DNA of 64,000 bases, taken from the NCBI GenBank assembly GCA_958299035.1, contig CATQJL010000112.1, positions 41,606,833 to 41,670,832 of the forward strand, read 5' to 3'. Both the position numbers and the translations under genes were made by a program. The stretch comes from Cylicocyclus nassatus. Its lineage: Eukaryota; Nematoda; Chromadorea; Rhabditida; Strongylidae. Positions 58,168-64,000 of the stretch are shown piece by piece; the stretch's first letter is position 1; every line of letters starts with the position of its first letter. Under the pieces are notes generated by a model. That model saw only the letters and a list, made by a program, of their open reading frames with translations, made no database searches and was not told the DNA's origin.

Positions 58168-59795
58168 ATATCCATAATTAGCATGTCAATTAACCCCTGT
58201 AGACAAAGTTTGAGCGAATTCTGAAGGTTCAAGATACTAGGCTACCTAAGTGAAATGGTCATATTCCAACATGGTTAACTTTTTTTCACAGGTGAATTAG
58301 GTATCCGTTTTTGCATTGTCCAGCGTACAGGGGAAGAATGATCGGTCGAAGTGGCCATTTGGAATGAGCTGTATATTAGGAAACCGTCCTCGGTAAGGCA
58401 AACTCAAAACTATTTTTGCTAGGTGCCGAGCGGTTTTGTGGGGGGAGTTACAAGGCCATTTTCCTCCGGCGCAGCCGGCGCACCCAGTGAAGAGCGAGGC
58501 GCTAGAACAACGCAGTGGTGTGGCGTTGGCGCAGTGGCAAGAACTATGAAGCAGATGGGAGGGTTCGAGTCGTGTTGTTGCTGTTTGTTTTGCAGTTCTG
58601 TAAAAAGTCTATTGTTTGAGAGTAGACGAAAAAATACTTATTTTTAGGCAGTTGAAACAAGCTATTTACTGCAAAAAAGTCACTATTTCTACAATAAGCC
58701 ATAATCTTCTACAATATGTAAATCTGTGGAGGTTATGATGTCACAACAATGGATTCAAATGATATATTAACATGTATGGAATACAACCACAAAATGCTCG
58801 AAGCAGAAGAGCTTCTCGCAGCGCGCGCACTTGCAATTGCAATCGATTCACATCCCATGTATTGGCTCTCGATCTGAACTTCACCTTGCATCATAGGGTT
58901 TCCATCCTTAAGATCTTATCGCTCATTTACACACAATTGCTCGCCGCGATGCAAAAATTTATTTTCATACCCATGGCATGCAGCCGGATACATTGACAAA
59001 CACCCCGGCGAATTCGAGTCTCGTATTCAGTACTGTTTCACCGACTTTGTTAGGCAATTGTGAAGCTGCTGATTGTCATCGTTTATATTTTATCCCATGT
59101 GCGCGCTGCGAGAAGCTCTTCTATTTTGAGCATTTTGTTGTTGTATTCCATACATGTTGATATATCATTCAAATCCCTTGTTGTGACATCATAACCTCCA
59201 CAGATTTACATATTGTAGAAGATTATGGCTTATTGTAAAAATAGTGACCTTTTTTGCAGTACATAGCTTGTTTCAACTGCCTAGAAATGAGTATTTTTCG
59301 TTTACTCTTACCCAATAGACTTTTTACAGAACTACAAAACAAAATAGCAACAACACGACTCGAACCCTCCCATCTGCTTCATAGTTCTTGCCACTGCGCC
59401 ACCGCCACACCACTGCGTTGTTCTAGCGCCTCGCTCATCACTGGGTGCGCCGGCTGCGCCGGAGGAAAATGGCCTTGTAATTCCCCCCCCCCCCCCCAAA
59501 ACCACTCGGCACCTAGCAAAAATAGTTTTGAGTTTGCCTTACCGAGGACGGTTTCCTAATATACAGCTCATTCCAAATGGCCTCTCGACCGATCATCCTT
59601 CCCTTGTACGATGGACAAAGAAGGAGTAGTGCTTTGTCTTGAGTGCAAAAACGGATAGCTAATTCACCTGTGAAAAAAAGTTAACCATGTTGGAATATGA
59701 CCATTTCACTTGGGTAGCCTAGTGTTTTGAATCTTCAGAATTCGCTCAAACTTTGTCTACAGGGGTTAATTGACATGCATTATGGATATGTTGCC
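58168..59795. repeat. Palindrome 1: arms of about 660-700 bp, spacer 268 bp
   Basis: The left arm 58,168-58,830 ends GCTTCTCGCAGCGCGCGCAC and the right arm 59,099-59,795 starts GTGCGCGCTGCGAGAAGC. Matching blocks run the whole length (for example CATAACCTCCACAGATTTAC against its complement). A C-run of about 17 bases near 59,480 faces a shorter poly-G stretch in the left arm. The arms include tRNA-like boxes. The spacer 58,831-59,098 shows nothing recognisable. Confidence 0.9.
58527..58571 (+). promoter_or_regulatory. tRNA-like pol III box A and box B in the palindrome arm
   Basis: Box A TGGCGCAGTGG (58,527-58,537) and box B GGTTCGAGTC (58,562-58,571) fit the internal RNA polymerase III promoter consensus. 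The same pair lies in the right arm on the minus strand (59,357-59,401). The 24-bp gap between boxes is shorter than in ordinary tRNA genes and I see no full cloverleaf, so this is more like a tRNA-derived SINE piece than a tRNA gene. Confidence 0.6.
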
Positions 59796-59899
59796 TATTA
59801 TGTTTGACTGGGCCTTCAGGTAATGCTATCTTAGGTATATAATTCAGGGGGGGGGGGTCCTATTAAGACAGCAATCGGGGGGGGGGGGGTCGTAATCAG

Positions 59900-60990
59900 G
59901 GTCAAGCGTGGGGTGCGGCACGCCACACCTGGGGGGTCGTATTGAGGAGTCAAAAGGGGAGGGGGTCGTAGTTGGGTAATCTAATGATAGTGATAACATG
60001 ATATTGGTATCCTATCCATAATTAGCATGTCAATTAACCCCTGTAGACAAAGTTTGAGCGAATTCCGAAGGTTCAAGATACTAGGCCACCTATGTGAAAT
60101 GGTCAAATTCCAACATGGTTAACTTTGTTTCAAAGGTGAATCAGCTATCCGTTTTTGCACTCAAGACAAAGCACTGCTCTTTCTTTGTCCATCTGAGGAA
60201 TCCCGCTTTAGAAGACCTCCAAACTGTGGAATTAGAAGCCAACCAAAATCTCGTTTTTCCCATTTTTCGCTTTTGGTCGCTGTGCTTTCACCAAATATTA
60301 CTCAGAGCTAAGAAGACGAATCAGCCAAACAGTTCTATGGAATCTGCAAGGTTTAGGCTATCGATTCGTGTAAATACTGTCCGCTAAAGCTGTTTTTTTT
60401 TGATATAGTTAATGGGGTGCGGCACATCCCTTTAAAAACTGCGGCGGCCGCAGCTTCTAAGGGGGTGTGCCGCACCCTATTAACTATACCAAAAAAAACA
60501 TTTTTAGCGGACAATGTTAATATGGATCGATAGCCTAAATCACCTAGTATTCACAGGAGTGATTTGAGGCTGATTCGTTTTCTTTGCTCTGAGTAATAGT
60601 TGGTGAAATCACAGCGACCAAAAGCGAAAAATGGGAAAAACGAGATTTTGGTTGGCTTCTAATTCCACAGTTTGGAGGTCTTCCGAAGCGGGATTCCTGA
60701 GATGGACAAAGAAGGAGTAGTGCTTTGTGTTGAGTGCAAACTGGATAGCTAGTTTACCTTTAAAACAAAATAAACCATGTTGGAATTTGACCATTTCACT
60801 TAGGTGGCCTAGTATCTTGAATCTTCAGGATTCGCTCACACTTTGTCTACAGGGGTTATTTGACATGCTAGTTATGGATATGTTGCCCATTATGTTTGAC
60901 AGGGCCTTCAAATAATGCTATCTTAAGTGTATAGTTTAGGGGGGGGGTCTTTATTAAGACAGCAATCAGGGGGGGGGGGGGTCGTAACCA
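59900..60990. repeat. Palindrome 2, centre near 60,446
   Basis: The arms run outward from GCGGCGGCCGCAGC at about 60,443. GGGGTGCGGCACATCCC/GGGTGTGCCGCACCC, TTAATGGGG/CCCTATTAA and AACCAAAATCTCGTTTTTCC against its complement at about 60,640 show arms of about 500 bp with almost no spacer. The outer 250 bp are shared with palindrome 1. Confidence 0.88.
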
Positions 60991-61067
60991 GCGATCGTGT
61001 GTCACACCCCTTGCTCAACCCTGGTCGTAACCAGCGATCATGTGCCACACCCCTTGCTTGACCCTGG

Positions 61068-62060
61068 TTACCAATTGAGCGCATGCGTCACTTTTAGTAA
61101 AGCGCTTTAGGATGTACCGTAAGCCCCATTCTTCTTGTCACGTGTAGGCTAAGTTTGTCTTTATGTCGTTATGCACTGTTTTGAGCCACAGAAAGAGATT
61201 TTTTTTCTGATCTACTAATGTACAAAAAGATGTTGAACGTGACAAACATAACTCAAATAACTTAGTCAAAGCTTGCATCTCTTGAATAGCTGTATGCAGG
61301 TTATCCTGCTTTATAACTGCATAGCAGAGCGCTGGAAGGTGCAAGCCCTGGCAAAACAGGGATTCATCGCGAGGCGATTTGTGCAATATGACAGCTGCCA
61401 CATGCTCAAACCATGACGGCAAATCATGCATGTCGGTCGTGCTAGTCCTTCGACGCGACGGATCACCGTTCTGATCACCGTTCTTTCCTAGCCATACCAA
61501 TTCCAGCGATATCGCCGCGATTGGCCTAAAGTCTAGCGATATCGCAGCGTCGATTTTAAATCAGCTGAAGTAGCTGCAGTGTTTTCCCTTTGAATTTCTT
61601 ATGTATTTCTTTCTTCTTTTGTAGCTGTTGATGATTTCTGTATCATCAACCATTGATGAACTCTATATTCCATGTAGCCTACGGAATCCCCGTAGGCTAA
61701 ATGATGAGCTACTCACTTTCGAGTATCTAATCATTCAAGAGTGGTTCCCGTGCGCCAGGAGTGTAGCCAATCGGCGGCATCTCCTTTCAAGCATCAACTC
61801 GTGTACATTGTACCCAGTACTCGGTTCAGCTTCGCCTTCCTTCATATATAAGGAGCCTCCGAATGTATTAGAGGTTCCTCTTCGGTCCACACTGGGACTC
61901 CTCGATATTCTGTCCAAATCACGTGCGAATAAACCTATTTCACAACTACTCCATCACTTGGTACACACCAAATTGGTGCATCGTCCAGTATCATTGCAAT
62001 TTCTCAGCGACTCGTTTACCTAAGGGAATTCAAGGCCTAAGACCGCGTGGCAGACCTTCA
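61068..62060 (+). repeat. Possible LTR-like region, no gene recognised
   Basis: A CCAAT motif (61,765-61,771), a TATATAAG box (61,843-61,850) and an AATAAA (61,927-61,932) are ordered as in a retrotransposon LTR, upstream of the Bel/Pao gag relic. I could not find a matching second LTR or clear ends. The minus-strand frame 61,138-61,500 (120 codons) is unidentified. Confidence 0.35.
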
Positions 62061-62069
62061 CATCTGAAC

Positions 62070-62370
62070 CCTTCCAAGCACTCTTTTTGTAAGACGATCA
62101 GAATGGAAACTCTTGCTATAGAAAGTAGTGAAAGCCCCAGCTGTAAAAATTTTTCACTGGTTAATTGAACCTTTCTGAGCTCTCTTTCCATAAGATGACC
62201 AGGAAGTAGTAAAAGCCCGGTTGAAGAACTTCTCACCACTGATCAATTGAACCCTTCTGAGCTCTCTTTTCGTAAGACGATCAGAAGTTAGTAAAAACAT
62301 CATTTGGTCAGACCAATACCACTGCAAATTGAACATCTCTGTGCTCTCTTTCCATAAGACGACCAGAGAT
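62070..62370. repeat. Tandem repeat, four units of about 85-100 bp
   Basis: The block CTCTTTTCGTAAGACGATCA, or close variants with CCATAAGATGACCAG, recurs at about 62,080, 62,180, 62,263 and 62,345, each preceded by ATTGAACC(C)TTCTGAG-like sequence. The open frames across it on both strands have no meaning. Confidence 0.8.
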
Positions 62371-62512
62371 CAGGAAAGGACCAGCTGGCAACAGCTAACA
62401 AGTTCGAAGTTCATTAAAAACTCGAGCTTCGGATTGCCATCAATCCTCAATTAAAGGTCCAATTCACATTACCGTCCAGTACGGGTTCCTTCATACTAAG
62501 CCTCAGGATGTG

Positions 62513-63225
62513 GCAGCCTGCCGCGTGCGCTGCGTGCGCCGCAGCACGCAGCGTACGCCGCTGCACTCACAGTGAAAATACGCACATGGCAGTACAATTT
62601 CGTTGTTTATCGATGTACCTCTAGATCTGCTGCACGTGTGTTCTTCGAGAGTATTTTTTTAGAGTTTGCAACCTTTTTCCTTTTACCTTTCCTCATCGTC
62701 GATCAAATGATTCTTCATTCAGGTTTTGATTTTGTGTGCGCTCTCGGTTCCACGAAACTTATCTTGCTCCACTTTGTTGTCATCAATGACTTTAGTGCGC
62801 TGCTTTGTTTATTTTTACTCATAAGGTACTAGATTTTTGTCTTTTCATCGAAGCCCTTACATCGAGCGATGTATTATAGGAAACTTTTAGCAACAACAAA
62901 ATAATAGGGTCAGATTATGCATGATGCAGTTAGCCATGATGCAAACTGTGCAAAATCAAAAGTGACGGAGCACACGAATTCAAAATGAATGAAGAAACAT
63001 TCGATTAATGATGAGACACGTAAGAAGAGAAAAAGGATAGTAAACTCTGAGGGAATACTCTCGAAGAACACGAAGGAGCATTAGATATAGAAATCGCTGA
63101 TAGACAGCGTGTGCTGTTTCATGAGCGTATTCTCATTGCGACTGCTGCGGCGTACGCCGCAGGACGCGGCAGGCTGCGGCGTACGCAGCGTACATGGCGG
63201 GCTGCCGCGTCCTGCGGCATGAGTA
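62513..63225. mobile_element. Fold-back element with GC-rich caps, about 0.7 kb
   Basis: Outer caps are GC-rich: CAGCCTGCCGCGTGCGCTGC at 62,515 and complementary GCGGCAGGCTGCGGCG at about 63,165. Inside them, GTGTTCTTCGAGAGTATT (62,636) is mirrored by AATACTCTCGAAGAACAC (63,055), and similarity goes on for 100 bp or more (ATTCTTCATTCAG against GAATGAAGAA). It separates the LTR-like region from the gag relic, suggesting insertion into the retrotransposon. Confidence 0.8.
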
Positions 63226-63289
63226 TGAGGGACCCTACAGCGTACAAGCCAGCCAGGCACGCTTGATGACAGCTAGTAGAAGCCCGGCA

Positions 63290-64000
63290 CTCAGTTGCCA
63301 GCTCACCAAAAAGCTTCCCTGCCCCAGTAAGGACAGCTATCATATGAGGCCAGCTTTGCTGTCGTCCTCAAACATACTCTTCAACGAGATCGAAAAACTA
63401 TCCACGGCCTCAGATGACCCGAAAGATTTCCCCTGACACCTTTGAGCAATCAAGTCAAGGATCATTCACCTGGAGCGAAAAGCAAAGTTGAACGCAGACA
63501 GAGTTTGGCGTCGAATAATCGTCTCCAAATTTCCCGAATCCATCTGTACGACCGCTATCCAAAACGAAGCGGTACAAGATGATCCATTTGATGTTCGCGA
63601 AATTCTGAACACCATTGACAGCATCATTTCATTACGAGAAACAATCTTGCTAACGACGGCAACTCTTTTTCCAACCGACTACTTCTCGAATAACCAAGAA
63701 AATGAAAAAATTATCAGATGCGAAGAAAAAGAACACTTCTCGAAACGAAAACGCTTGTGTTTATGCGGACAGCCACACTCGCCTTACAAGTGCCAGAAGT
63801 ACATCACACCTGAAACTCGACGACTTGAAGCAACAAACTAAGGAGTGTGTTGGACATGTTTCGTAAGAAACCACACTCGGACGCTTGTACGAATATTGGA
63901 GTATGCCCTAAATGTAAGGGATATCGCACCATGGATCTCTTTGCTTGTCAGAAGTAAGACAACGTAGTGGATTTTCCGCGCACCGAGATTATGCACTCGA
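63290..64000 (+). pseudogene. Bel/Pao retrotransposon gag, decayed
   Basis: The frame 63,290-63,436 (LPCPSKDSYHM...) stops, and a second frame 63,488-63,837 reads KFPESICTTAIQNEA, then DPFDVREILNTIDSIISLRE and a zinc knuckle CLCGQPHSPYKCQKYITPET. The (I/L)xxKFPxxI... and LxxIDxIIxxRE patterns, followed by CxxCGxxHxxxxCxKYxTxxxR, are typical of Pao-type gag polyproteins. A TAA at 63,838 interrupts, and the next knuckle (GVCWTCF) continues only with a one-base frame change. A second Cys pair (CPKC) is followed by a TAA near 63,957. It is a non-functional copy cut by the window end. Confidence 0.75.

Larger units (their letters stand above)
58049..61067. mobile_element. Compound palindromic (fold-back) element, about 3.0 kb
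   Basis: The outer ends are inverted: CCAGGGTCAAGCGTGGGGTG at the left and, on the complement, CCAGGGTCAAGCAAGGGGTG at the right. A second internal start (GGGTCAAGCGTGGGGTGCGG at 59,897) divides it into two tandem units. Each unit ends with a G-rich tail (poly-G runs near 59,848, 59,879, 60,943 and 60,970) and GGTCGTAA(C/T)CA. Each unit is itself a large palindrome. An arm sequence with CAATTAACCCCTGTAGACAA occurs four times in alternating orientation. No transposase. Confidence 0.88.

Noticed and set aside
58519..58575. A true tRNA gene
   Set aside because: Box spacing is too short and no acceptor stem or anticodon arm could be folded by eye.
1..64000. CRISPR arrays, bacterial operons, rRNA genes
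   Set aside because: Spliceosomal introns and transposon types are eukaryotic; no direct-repeat/spacer array or rRNA signature seen.

Overview
The window looks like a gene-sparse, repeat-rich stretch of an invertebrate genome, most likely a nematode. Reasons: AT-rich DNA, introns ending in TTTCAG or TTTTAG, a UNC-73-type domain order, a Bel/Pao retrotransposon relic and many small DNA transposons. All coding calls come from reading splice sites and frames by eye; no alignment or transcript data were available.

Region 9.9-46.6 kb (+ strand) holds the 3' part of one large gene, an orthologue of UNC-73/Trio/Kalirin. In order: the second half of an SH3 domain (9.9 kb), a basic and Ser-rich linker (14-25 kb), a complete second Rho-GEF module (DH2 and PH2, 26.2-27.8 kb, eight exons with small introns), a lysine/serine-rich tail with its own stop and poly(A) signal (28.7-29.4 kb), then after a 10 kb intron an Ig domain (39 kb), a fibronectin-III domain (40 and 42 kb) and a complete protein kinase domain (43.8-46.57 kb) with stop and poly(A) signal. 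From the ATG at 13,991 the chosen exons join in one frame to about 1,130 codons. The kinase is the surprise: C. elegans UNC-73 is described as ending after Ig and FN3, without the kinase found in vertebrate Trio/Kalirin.

Region 46.6-56.4 kb is intergenic as far as I can see. It contains a 69-bp-arm hairpin, a short TIR element, a fold-back element and a hAT-type MITE with 8-bp target duplications.

Region 56.5-57.9 kb (+) carries six exons of a GH56 hyaluronidase, including its Asp-x-Glu catalytic pair. The C-terminal part is not found in the window. A 3-kb compound palindromic element starts 175 bp after the last recognisable exon.

Region 58.0-64 kb is mobile DNA: a tandem pair of large palindromes (58.05-61.07 kb), one with tRNA-like pol III boxes in its arms, a possible LTR, a tandem repeat (62.1-62.4 kb), a 0.7-kb GC-capped fold-back, and a decayed Bel/Pao gag (63.3-64 kb). 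The first 4 kb is also repetitive: a tandem array, a fold-back and two TIR elements side by side. Mariner-like MITEs with TA duplications also sit in the unc-73 introns.
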